Assembly: GCF_014127485.1 (NCBI RefSeq)
Contig: NZ_CP059903.1
Location: forward strand, 2,356,001 to 2,420,000
Length of the DNA stretch: 64,000 nucleotides
Origin: Nocardioides dongkuii
GTDB taxonomy: Bacteria > Actinomycetota > Actinomycetes > Propionibacteriales > Nocardioidaceae
Reading direction: 5' to 3'
Shown: positions 1 to 6,720 of the stretch, piece by piece
How positions within the stretch are numbered: position 1 is the first letter of the stretch
Layout: the number at the start of each line of letters is the position of its first letter
Made by a program: the position numbers and the translations under genes
The notes under the pieces: model-generated
The model's input: the letters and a program-made list of their open reading frames with translations, nothing else
Database searches by the model: none
Told to the model about the DNA's origin: nothing

Positions 1-249
1 CAGGCCGCGTGGCTGCTCGACGAGGAGCAGCCGGCGGACACCGAGGTCGCGATGGCGAAGCTGTGGGCGGCCGACAGCGGCCACCGCGTCGCGCACACCA
101 CCGTGCACGTGCACGGCGGCGTCGGCATCGACCTCGACGGGCCCGCGCACCGCTACTTCACCGCGGCGAAGCGCTTCGAGTTCCTGCACGGCGGCGCCAC
201 CGAGCAGGCGCTGCACATCGGCCGCACCCTGGCCGCCGAGCCGGCGTGA
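1..249 (+). CDS. Acyl-CoA dehydrogenase, C-terminal fragment (5' end outside window)
   Basis: Open from base 1 to the TGA at 247-249; the N-terminal part lies outside the window. The 82 visible residues carry the C-terminal helix bundle typical of acyl-CoA dehydrogenases, including HVHGGVGID and GGATEQALHIGR, the region that packs on FAD and forms the subunit interface. A fadD17-type ligase starts 5 nt after the stop. In mycobacteria the gene before fadD17 is fadE27, one half of the FadE26-FadE27 heteromer that dehydrogenates cholesterol side-chain CoA esters. Identity as the FadE27-type subunit is inferred from this order; membership of the dehydrogenase family is read directly. Confidence 0.8.
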   Translation, partial: QAAWLLDEEQPADTEVAMAKLWAADSGHRVAHTTVHVHGGVGIDLDGPAHRYFTAAKRFEFLHGGATEQALHIGRTLAAEPA

Positions 250-253
250 GCGG

Positions 254-1831
254 ATGACGCCCACCGTGCGGGACCAGCTGCTGGCGCGCGCGGAGGACCC
301 GACGCCGGGCCTCCTGGCGGGCGGTCCGGGCGCCGAGCGGGTCTGGTCGTGGGCCGAGGTCGTGCAGGAGTCCGCGGTGCGCTCGGCGGTGCTCGCCGAC
401 CTGCTGCCGGCCGGACAGCCGCCCCACGTGGGCCTGCTGCTCGACAACGTGCCCGAGTTCCTGCTGGTCCTCGGCGGCGCCGCGCTGGCCGGTCAGGTGG
501 TCGTCGGGCTGAACACCACCCGCCGCGGCGCCGCGCTGGTGGCCGACGTACGCCGGTCGGACACCCAGGTCGTGCTCGTCGACGAGGCGCACGCCGGGCT
601 CCTCGAGGACGTCGACCTCGGGGTGCCGGTGGTCCGCCTGGACTCCCCCGCCTGGGCGGCGGCGCTCGCGGAGCGCGCCGGTGCCGGGGTGCCCGACGTC
701 GCCGTCGCGCCCGACGACCTGCTGATGCTGATCTTCACCTCGGGCACCTCCGGGGAGCCGAAGGCGGTCAACGTCACCCACGCGAAGGTGGCCGGCCCGG
801 GGGCGCTGCTCGGGGGCCGGTTCGAGCTCGGGACCGACGACGTCGCCTACCTCGCGATGCCGATGTTCCACTCCAACGCGGTGATGGCGGGGTGGGCGCC
901 GGCCCTGGCGACCGGCGCGGCGGTCGCGCTCGCGCCGCGGTTCAGCGCCTCGGGCTTCCTCCCCGACGTGCGGCGGTACGGCGCGACGTACGCCAACTAC
1001 GTCGGCAAGCCGCTGACCTACGTGCTGGCCACGCCCGAGCAGCCCGACGACGCCGACAACCCGCTCCGGCTGGTGTTCGGCAACGAGGCCAACGAGCGCG
1101 ACATCGACGCCTTCGCCCGGCGCTTCGGGTGCACGGTGGTCGACTCCTACTCCTCGACCGAGAACGCCGTCATCGTGCAGCGGGTGCCCGGGATGCCCCC
1201 GGGCAGCCTGGGGCGGCCGCTGCCGGGCATGGCCGTGCTCGACCCCGTGACCGAGCAGGAGACGCCGGACGCGGTCTTCGGCCCCGACGGCGGCCTCCTG
1301 AACGCCGACGAGGCGACCGGGGAACTGGTGAACACCACCGGCGGCGGCGCCTTCGCCGGCTACTACCGCGACCCGGAGGCCGAGGCCGAGCGGATGCGCA
1401 GCGGCATGTACTGGTCGGGCGACCTCGCCTACCGCGACGCCGACGGGTTCGTCTACTTCGCCGGCCGGACCGGCGACTGGCTGCGCGTCGACGGCGAGAA
1501 CCTCGGGGCGGCCACGGTCGAGCGGGTGCTGCTGCGGCACCCCGCGGTGGAGGAGGCGGCGGTGTACGCCGTGCCGGACGAGTCCGTGGGCGACCAGGTC
1601 GCGGTCGCCCTGGTGCTGCGCGGGGAGCTGACCCCGGACGGGCTGGCGGAGTTCCTCGCCGCGCAGACCGACCTGTCGCCGAAGGCCTGGCCGCGGCTGG
1701 TCCGGGTGCTCGACACCCTCCCGCGCACCGCCACCAACAAGGTGCTCAAGCGCGAGCTCGCCGCCGAGGGCGGCGACCCGTCCGGAGGGACGGTCTGGCG
1801 GCGCCCGGCCCGGGACACGACGTACGCCTGA
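254..1831 (+). CDS. fadD17: Steroid side-chain acyl-CoA synthetase, FadD17-like (copy 1)
   Basis: A 525-residue adenylate-forming enzyme expected to join a sterol side-chain carboxylate to CoA with ATP in the cytoplasm. The phosphate-binding loop IFTSGTSGEPKAVN is near residues 159-172. The YWSGDLAYRDADG and GRTGDWLRVDGENL hinge motifs lie near 385-415, and the catalytic C-terminal lysine is in TNKVLKREL near 494. Sequences such as NYVGKPLTYVLATPEQPDDADNPL are characteristic of FadD17. ATG starts 4 nt after the dehydrogenase stop, so the two are co-transcribed. A second paralogue follows directly. Substrate (C24 or shorter steroid acid) is inferred from the family and neighbours. Confidence 0.85.
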   Translation: MTPTVRDQLLARAEDPTPGLLAGGPGAERVWSWAEVVQESAVRSAVLADLLPAGQPPHVGLLLDNVPEFLLVLGGAALAGQVVVGLNTTRRGAALVADVRRSDTQVVLVDEAHAGLLEDVDLGVPVVRLDSPAWAAALAERAGAGVPDVAVAPDDLLMLIFTSGTSGEPKAVNVTHAKVAGPGALLGGRFELGTDDVAYLAMPMFHSNAVMAGWAPALATGAAVALAPRFSASGFLPDVRRYGATYANYVGKPLTYVLATPEQPDDADNPLRLVFGNEANERDIDAFARRFGCTVVDSYSSTENAVIVQRVPGMPPGSLGRPLPGMAVLDPVTEQETPDAVFGPDGGLLNADEATGELVNTTGGGAFAGYYRDPEAEAERMRSGMYWSGDLAYRDADGFVYFAGRTGDWLRVDGENLGAATVERVLLRHPAVEEAAVYAVPDESVGDQVAVALVLRGELTPDGLAEFLAAQTDLSPKAWPRLVRVLDTLPRTATNKVLKRELAAEGGDPSGGTVWRRPARDTTYA

Positions 1832-1836
1832 ATCCC

Positions 1837-1866
1837 TTGACCTGCATGTGAGCCACGCCATAAGTT
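1837..1866 (+). promoter_or_regulatory. Possible sigma70-type promoter before the second fadD17 copy
   Basis: TTGACC at 1837-1842 and TAAGTT at 1861-1866 are separated by 18 nt in the 71-nt gap between the two ligase genes. This predicts a start near 1873 and a leader of about 30 nt. No KstR-type box is visible here. Motif match only. Confidence 0.35.
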
Positions 1867-1902
1867 GACACGCGTCAAGTCGGACGAGATGAGGGTGGAC
1901 GC

Positions 1903-3507
1903 GTGGCTGAGAACGTGCAGGAGCTGCTCCGGGAGCGCGCCGAGGAGGACTCGGTGGCCGTGCTGACCGAGGACCGCCGCTGGACCTGGCGGGAGCACCT
2001 CACCGAGGCCGCGACCGAGGCAGCGGCGATGATCGAGCTGGCCGACCCGGGCCGGCCGCTGCACGTGGGGGTGCTGCTCGGCAACACGCCCGACATGCTG
2101 CGCGCGATGGCCGCGGCCGCGCTGGGCGGCTACGTCCTCTGCGGGATCAACACCACCCGTCGCGGCGAGGGCCTGGTCAAGGACGTCCGCCGCTCGGAGT
2201 GCCAGATCCTGGTCACGGACGCCGAGCACCGGCCGCTGCTCGACGGCCTCGACCTCGGCGACGTCCGGGTGCTCGACACCGCGTCCGCCGAGTGGGCCGA
2301 GCTCCTCGCCGGGTCGGCGACCGACGTGGCGAGCCTGGTCCCGCACCGCGAGGTCGGGGCGATGGACACGTTCATGATGATCTTCACCTCCGGCACCAGC
2401 GGGGACCCGAAGGCCGTCCAGGTCGCCCACCTGATGGTGCTGTTCTCGGGCATGAACCTCATCGACCGGTTCGCGATCACCGCCGACGACGTCTGCTACC
2501 TCTCGATGCCGCTGTTCCACTCCAACGCGGTCGTCGCGGGCTGGGCGGTCGCGATCGGCAGCGGGGCGGCGATGGTGCCGACGAAGTTCTCGGCGTCGCG
2601 CTTCCTCGCCGACGTCCGCCACTACGGCGTGACCTACATGAACTACGTCGGCAAGCCGCTCGCGTACGTGCTGGCCACGCCCGAGCAGCCCGACGACGCC
2701 GACAACCCGCTGCGCCACGCCTTCGGCAACGAGGCCAGCGACCGGGACATCGACGAGTTCTCCCGCCGCTTCGGGTGCGCCGTGATGGACGGGTTCGGCT
2801 CCACGGAGCTCGCGGTGATCATCACCCGGGAGGCCGGCACGCCGAAGGGCTCGATCGGCAAGGGCCTGAACAACGTGGCGATCTACGACCCCGAGACCGT
2901 CGCGGAGTGCCCGGTCGCGGTCTTCGACGAGCACGGCGCGCTGACGAACGCCGACCAGGCGGTCGGCGAGATCGTCAACGTCGAGGGCGCCGGCTACTTC
3001 CAGGGCTACTACAACGACGACCAGGCCAACGCCGACCGGATGCGGCACGGCATGTACTGGTCCGGCGACCTCGGCTACCGCGACGCCGACGGCTGGATCT
3101 ACCTCGCCGGCCGCACGGCCGACTGGATGCGCGTCGACGGCGAGAACCTCGCCGCCGGCCCGATCGAGCGGATCCTGCAGCGGCTCGAGGTGGTCAGCCG
3201 GGTCGCGGTGTACGCCGTCCCGGACGAGCACGTCGGCGACCAGGTGATGGCGGCGCTGGTGCTCCGCGACGAGGCCACGCTCGCCCCGGCCGAGCTCGAG
3301 GCGTTCCTCGCGGCCCAGCCGGACCTCTCGCCCAAGGCGTGGCCGCGCTTCGTGCGGATCGCCGACGACCTGCCGAGCACGGCCACGAACAAGGTGCTCA
3401 AGCGCGAGCTCGCCGCCCAGGGCCCGACGCCCGGCGACGGCGTGCTGTGGACCCGCGCGGCCCGCGGGACGTCGTACGCCCCGGCCGGCGAGCCGGCCTC
3501 CGTCTGA
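1903..3507 (+). CDS. fadD17: Steroid side-chain acyl-CoA synthetase, FadD17-like (copy 2)
   Basis: A 534-residue adenylate-forming ligase closely related to the gene before it. They share GINTTRRG, the P-loop IFTSGTSGDPKAVQ (near 159-172), MPLFHSNAV, NYVGKPLAYVLATPEQPDDADNPL in two consecutive parts, the GDLGYRDADGW hinge and the C-terminal TNKVLKREL lysine near 495. The start is GTG at 1903, preceded by a purine-rich GATGAGGGTGG stretch. It carries FGSTELAV where copy 1 has YSSTENAV, in the substrate/adenylate pocket, so the two copies may prefer different acids. A hairpin terminator follows. Mycobacterium tuberculosis has a single fadD17, so tandem duplication is the notable point. Confidence 0.83.
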   Translation: MAENVQELLRERAEEDSVAVLTEDRRWTWREHLTEAATEAAAMIELADPGRPLHVGVLLGNTPDMLRAMAAAALGGYVLCGINTTRRGEGLVKDVRRSECQILVTDAEHRPLLDGLDLGDVRVLDTASAEWAELLAGSATDVASLVPHREVGAMDTFMMIFTSGTSGDPKAVQVAHLMVLFSGMNLIDRFAITADDVCYLSMPLFHSNAVVAGWAVAIGSGAAMVPTKFSASRFLADVRHYGVTYMNYVGKPLAYVLATPEQPDDADNPLRHAFGNEASDRDIDEFSRRFGCAVMDGFGSTELAVIITREAGTPKGSIGKGLNNVAIYDPETVAECPVAVFDEHGALTNADQAVGEIVNVEGAGYFQGYYNDDQANADRMRHGMYWSGDLGYRDADGWIYLAGRTADWMRVDGENLAAGPIERILQRLEVVSRVAVYAVPDEHVGDQVMAALVLRDEATLAPAELEAFLAAQPDLSPKAWPRFVRIADDLPSTATNKVLKRELAAQGPTPGDGVLWTRAARGTSYAPAGEPASV

Positions 3508-3529
3508 CCGAGCAGCCGGGCGACCGGCG

Positions 3530-3567
3530 AGGTCCGGGCCGTTCTCCTTGATTGCCGGCCCGGACCT
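3530..3567 (+). terminator. Hairpin terminator after the fadD17 pair
   Basis: AGGTCCGGGCC (3530-3540) pairs perfectly with GGCCCGGACCT (3557-3567) across a 16-nt loop, 23 nt after the ligase stop. There is no U-tract, which is common in actinobacteria. It separates the ligases from the glycosidase gene. Confidence 0.5.
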
Positions 3568-3582
3568 GCCGATCGCCTCGGC

Positions 3583-4683
3583 GTGCTCCCCCGCGTCCCC
3601 CGCCTGCTCCTCGCGCTCCTGGTCTCCCTCGTCCTGACGGGAGGCGTCCTCGCCGCGACCACGGAGGCGACCGCGGTCCCGCCCGCTCCCGCGCTCGCCC
3701 GCGCGAGCGACAACCCGCTCGCCGGTCATCGCTGGGGGGTCTACCGGGGCGGCGCCGAGATGGCGTGGGCGCCGTACCAGCGCTCCTCGGGGAAGAACCG
3801 CCGGCTGCTCGCGAAGATCGCGCTGGCCCCGAAGGCGAAGTGGTTCGGGGCCTGGATCCCCGACGGCCAGATCGGCGCCAAGGTCGAGGAGTACGTCGCC
3901 AACACCACCGGCGGCGACGACGACGTCCTCGTGCAGATGACGGTCTTCCGGATGGTGCCGTGGGAGCACGAGGCCTGCCGCCGGCTGCCGACCGCGCGCG
4001 AGAAGGCCAGCTACAAGCGCTGGATCGCGCGCTTCGCCCGCGCCGTCGGCGACACCCGCGCCGCGATCGTGCTGCAGCCCGACGGGCCGTTCGCGATGTG
4101 CGCGCCGCGGGGCTCGAAGGTGCTCTCGCGGCTGGTGGCGCACGCCAGCCGGAAGCTCTCCGCGCTCCCCCGCACCAGCGTGTACGTCGAGGCGGGCTCG
4201 GCCGGCTGGAACCACCTCGACCCCGCCGAGGCGGTGCGGCTGCTCACCCGCGCCGGCGTGCAGCACGCGCGCGGCTTCCACCTCAACACCACCCACTACG
4301 AGACCACCGAGCGCCAGGTGCGCTTCGGCGCGGAGGTCGTCCGGGCCCTCGAGGCCCGCGGGATCACCGGCAAGCACTTCACGGTGGACACCGCCCAGAA
4401 CGGCCGGGGCTTCACCTGGGAGCAGCACCGTGACCTCCACGGCGGGGACTTCGACAGCGCGCCCACCTGCCGCACGAAGAAGCAGCAGCACTGCGTCACC
4501 CTCGGCATCCCGCCGACCGCCGACGTCGCCGACCCCCGCTGGGGCCTCCCCGCCGACGTCGCGCAGCTCGCCGCGACGTACGTCGACGGCTACCTCTGGG
4601 CCGGCCGCCCCTGGCTCCGCAGGCAGGCCGCGCCGTTCCTCCTCAAGCGCGCCCTCGCCGTCGCCCGCACCACGCCGTACTGA
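3583..4683 (+). CDS. Secreted glycoside hydrolase family 6 protein (endoglucanase/cellobiohydrolase-like)
   Basis: A 366-residue protein. The first ~30 residues are a signal peptide (arginines, then LLLALLVSLVLTGGVLAA, then small residues), so it is exported. The mature part follows the GH6 plan: DDDVLVQMTVFRM, then AAIVLQPDGPF near 155-165, where GH6 enzymes keep the catalytic-site aspartate after a Pro, then FTVDTAQNGRG near 264-274, matching the GH6 VD-S/T-RNG signature. GTG at 3583 was chosen because it gives the complete signal peptide; no strong ribosome binding site is visible. Likely hydrolyses a beta-1,4-glucan. It has no obvious link to steroid degradation and is convergent with the nitronate monooxygenase gene across a repeat array. 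Confidence 0.75.
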   Translation: MLPRVPRLLLALLVSLVLTGGVLAATTEATAVPPAPALARASDNPLAGHRWGVYRGGAEMAWAPYQRSSGKNRRLLAKIALAPKAKWFGAWIPDGQIGAKVEEYVANTTGGDDDVLVQMTVFRMVPWEHEACRRLPTAREKASYKRWIARFARAVGDTRAAIVLQPDGPFAMCAPRGSKVLSRLVAHASRKLSALPRTSVYVEAGSAGWNHLDPAEAVRLLTRAGVQHARGFHLNTTHYETTERQVRFGAEVVRALEARGITGKHFTVDTAQNGRGFTWEQHRDLHGGDFDSAPTCRTKKQQHCVTLGIPPTADVADPRWGLPADVAQLAATYVDGYLWAGRPWLRRQAAPFLLKRALAVARTTPY

Positions 4684-4689
4684 CTCCAC

Positions 4690-4911
4690 CCGGTGGTTGA
4701 GCAGCGAAGGCGCCCCGCGCCTGAGCGTGTCGAAACCCCCGCACCCGACCGCCGACCTCAAGCACACGCCCGGTCGACCAGCGCCCTGCCTCGGCCTGCG
4801 GGGTTTCGACACACTCGTCGCTGGCGCTCCTCGCTGCTCAACCACCGGAGCCGATCCCCGCCGGTGGTTGAGCAGCGAAGGCGCCCCGCGCCTGAGCGTG
4901 TCGAAACCCCC
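4690..4911. repeat. Left block of the intergenic inverted-repeat array (family A)
   Basis: Three copies of a ~50-bp element running from CCGGTGGTTGAGCAGCG to TGTCGAAACCCC: 4690-4740 (+), 4798-4847 (-) and 4861-4911 (+). Plus copies carry an internal hairpin, AGGCGC-CCC-GCGCCT. Minus copies carry a different core (GAGGAGCGCCAGCGACGAG) between the same ends. The 4690 and 4798 copies are separated by a 57-nt spacer beginning GCACCCGACCGCCGACC and ending CAGCGCCCTGCCTCGGCCTG. A similar spacer recurs at 5481-5540. The block begins 6 nt after the GH6 stop codon. Similar GGTTTCGACACGCTC..GCTCAACCACC elements are, from memory, widespread in Nocardioides genomes. Confidence 0.9.
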
Positions 4912-5379
4912 GCACCCGACCGCCGACGTCACCCCGAGCCCGGATCGCCACGCCAACGACCCCGAGCGAGCGCCGGCAGACCGTCGTACCTGCCCTCGAT
5001 CAGCGCCCGACGCTTCGCCCGGCTCCATCCCTGCACCTGCTTCTCGTAGGCGAACGCGTCCTCGACCCGCGCGAACTCCGCGGCCCAGACGAGGCGGACC
5101 GGTCGGCGCCGACGGAGCGACGTGTACGCCGCACCGACGCCCGCGTCGTGCTCGCCCACCCGGCGCTCGAGATCGATCGTGCTACCCACGTAGTAGCTGC
5201 CATCGGCGCACTCGAGGATGTAGGTCCAAGCCATGAGCTACGTATTGCCCCCGCCCCGGCACCGGGACTCCGGGTCGTTCGCGTCCTGTGGAGGACGGCG
5301 ATCCTGCTCAGCGCCCTGACTGGGCCTGCAGGGGTTTCGACACGCTCGTCGCTGGCGCTCCTCGCTGCTCAACCACCGG
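4861..5379. mobile_element. Candidate repeat-bounded GIY-YIG cassette (family A)
   Basis: The GIY-YIG gene lies between an inverted pair of family A repeats (4861-4911 plus, 5331-5379 minus). The sequence just inside the left repeat (GCACCCGACCGCCGACGTC) and just inside the right repeat (CTCAGCGCCCTGACTGGGCCTGCA, shown here in the order CTCAGCGCCC then TGACTGGGCCTGCA) matches the two halves of the ~60-nt spacer found intact at 4741-4797 and 5481-5540. The simplest reading is that the gene occupies the middle of a spacer that is empty in the neighbouring units, or that the neighbours are internally deleted derivatives. Mobility is inferred; no transposase is present and no target-site duplication is evident. 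Confidence 0.5.
4929..5234 (-). CDS. GIY-YIG endonuclease domain protein (UPF0213-like)
   Basis: A 101-residue single-domain GIY-YIG nuclease. The TYIL..YYVGST core (residues 4-18) gives the two paired tyrosine motifs. ERRVGEH (23-30) supplies the conserved Arg and His, AYTS the third Tyr, and AYEKQVQGW (about 63-72) the metal-binding Glu and following Lys, so the active site looks intact. The C-terminal WSRAKRRALIEG helix is typical of the UPF0213/YhbQ group. The start is ATG at 5234. The stop lies only 18 nt from the end of a family A repeat, in the spacer sequence shared by the repeat units. Both neighbouring genes converge on this locus, so it is not part of their operons. Likely a DNA-cutting enzyme; a role in moving or maintaining the surrounding repeats is my inference. 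Confidence 0.85.
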   Translation of the reverse strand: MAWTYILECADGSYYVGSTIDLERRVGEHDAGVGAAYTSLRRRRPVRLVWAAEFARVEDAFAYEKQVQGWSRAKRRALIEGRYDGLPALARGRWRGDPGSG

Positions 5380-5608
5380 AGACCAGCGCTGGCGCTCCTC
5401 GCTGCTCAACCACCGGAGCCGATCCCCGCCGGTGGTTGAGCAGCGAAGGCGCCCCGGCGCCTGAGCGTGTCGAAACCCCCGCACCCGACCGCAGACCCCA
5501 GCCCCACGCCCGGTGACTCAGCGCCCTGCCTCGGCCTGCAGGGGTTTCGACACGCTCGTCGCTGGCGCTCCTCGCTGCTCAACCACCGGAGCCGATCCCC
5601 GCCGGTGG
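5331..5608. repeat. Right block of the intergenic inverted-repeat array (family A)
   Basis: Copies at 5331-5379 (-), 5386-5415 (-, truncated to GCGCTGGCGCTCCTCGCTGC plus the CTCAACCACCGG end), 5429-5480 (+, with the hairpin AGGCGCC-CCG-GCGCCT) and 5541-5589 (-). A remnant of a plus copy (CCGGTGGT, 5601-5608) breaks off 11 nt before the nitronate monooxygenase stop codon. The 5429 and 5541 copies again enclose the ~60-nt GCACCCGACCGC..CTCGGCCTGCA spacer. From 5235 to 5330 I see no gene, only a spacer-like tail near 5303-5330. Confidence 0.9.
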
Positions 5609-5619
5609 TCCAGCGGGGC

Positions 5620-6720
5620 TCAGATCGTGTTCAGGCGGGCGATCGTGTCCTCGTACTCGGCGATCATCTCGGCCATCACCTGGGCGACGGGCTTGACCGC
5701 GTCCATCCGGCCGACGATCTGGCCGATCGGCATCGAGATGACGTCGGGGTCGTTGGAGGCGACGATCCGGTTGTGCGCCTCGGCGACGAGCAGGTTCTGC
5801 AGCGGCATGGGGAGCGGCGACGGGGCGTCGTCCTCGGCCCAGGCCTCGACCCACTTGGTCTTGAGCAGGCGGGCCGGCTTGCCGGTGTAGATCCGGGTGC
5901 GCACGGTGTCCGAGGAGGTCGCGCGGGTGAACGCGGTCTCCCAGGCGCCGTGGTTGGCGGAGAGGTTGCGGTACTCGTCCGTGCCGAGCCAGATCGAGCC
6001 GGTCCACACGCCCTGCGAGCCGAGCGCCAGGGACGCCGCGATCTGCCGGCCGGAGCCGATGCCGCCGGCGCCGAGCACCGGGACGTCGGGCCCGACGGCG
6101 TCGACGATGTCGGGCTGCAGCACCATCGAGGCGATCTCGCCGGTGTGGCCGCCGGCCTCGTAGCCCTGGGCGATGATGATGTCGACGCCGTTGGCGACGT
6201 GGCTCATCGCGTGCTTCGCGGCGCCGGCGAGCGCGGCCACCTTGATGCCGTGCTCGTGGCACTTCTCGATCACGTCGACCGGCGGGGAGCCGAGCGCGTT
6301 GGCGATCAGCACCGGGCGGTGCTGCAGCGCGATGTCGAGGTGCGAGCGGGCCACGGAGTGCAGCCAGCCCAGCACGCCCTCACGGCCCTCGCCCTCCGGG
6401 AGCGGAGGTACGCCGAGCTTCTGCAGCGTCTGCTCGACGAACGAGATGTGCTCGTCGGGGATCATCGCCTTGAGGTCGATCGACTTGCCCTCGGTGGGGA
6501 TCTTCATCGGCATCACGATGTCGACGCCGTACGGCTTGCCGTCGGTGTTCTCGTCGAGCCAGCTCAGGGTCTTCTCGAGCTCGTCGGTCTCGTTGAACCG
6601 CACGCAGCCGAGGACGCCGAGGCCGCCGGCGCGCGAGACCGCGGCCGCCACGTGCTCGGACGGGGTGAAGGCGAAGATCGGGTACTCGATCCCGAACTCC
6701 TCGCAGAGCGGAGTGCGCAT
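5620..6720 (-). CDS. Nitronate monooxygenase / 2-nitropropane dioxygenase-family flavoprotein
   Basis: A 366-residue TIM-barrel FMN protein. The N-terminus MRTPLCEEFGIEYPIF begins the barrel. The FMN-phosphate signature GYEAGGHTGEI..PVLGAGGIGSGRQIAASLALG..GVWTGSIWL lies in the middle third. The ATG overlaps the fadD19 stop by one base, so it is translationally coupled to fadD19 and under the same KstR box. The family includes true nitronate monooxygenases and also steroid-pathway enzymes such as IpdC, so the reaction here is uncertain. A redox step on a steroid CoA ester is likelier than nitronate detoxification given the operon. Confidence 0.8.
   Translation of the reverse strand: MRTPLCEEFGIEYPIFAFTPSEHVAAAVSRAGGLGVLGCVRFNETDELEKTLSWLDENTDGKPYGVDIVMPMKIPTEGKSIDLKAMIPDEHISFVEQTLQKLGVPPLPEGEGREGVLGWLHSVARSHLDIALQHRPVLIANALGSPPVDVIEKCHEHGIKVAALAGAAKHAMSHVANGVDIIIAQGYEAGGHTGEIASMVLQPDIVDAVGPDVPVLGAGGIGSGRQIAASLALGSQGVWTGSIWLGTDEYRNLSANHGAWETAFTRATSSDTVRTRIYTGKPARLLKTKWVEAWAEDDAPSPLPMPLQNLLVAEAHNRIVASNDPDVISMPIGQIVGRMDAVKPVAQVMAEMIAEYEDTIARLNTI

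Noticed and set aside
1453..5028. A very long open frame on the minus strand (over 1000 codons) across the two fadD17 genes and the GH6 gene
   Set aside because: Its translation is low-complexity Arg/Gly/Ala/Pro sequence typical of the antisense frame of high-GC genes, and it runs through recognisable enzymes on the other strand.
4690..5608. Possible CRISPR array
   Set aside because: Copies are inverted relative to each other, unevenly spaced, and the spacers are repeats of each other; no cas genes are present.
5620..6720. Second ipdC
   Set aside because: Same superfamily, but the sequence and operon partner (fadD19) differ; the true ipdC follows ipdB at 29670.
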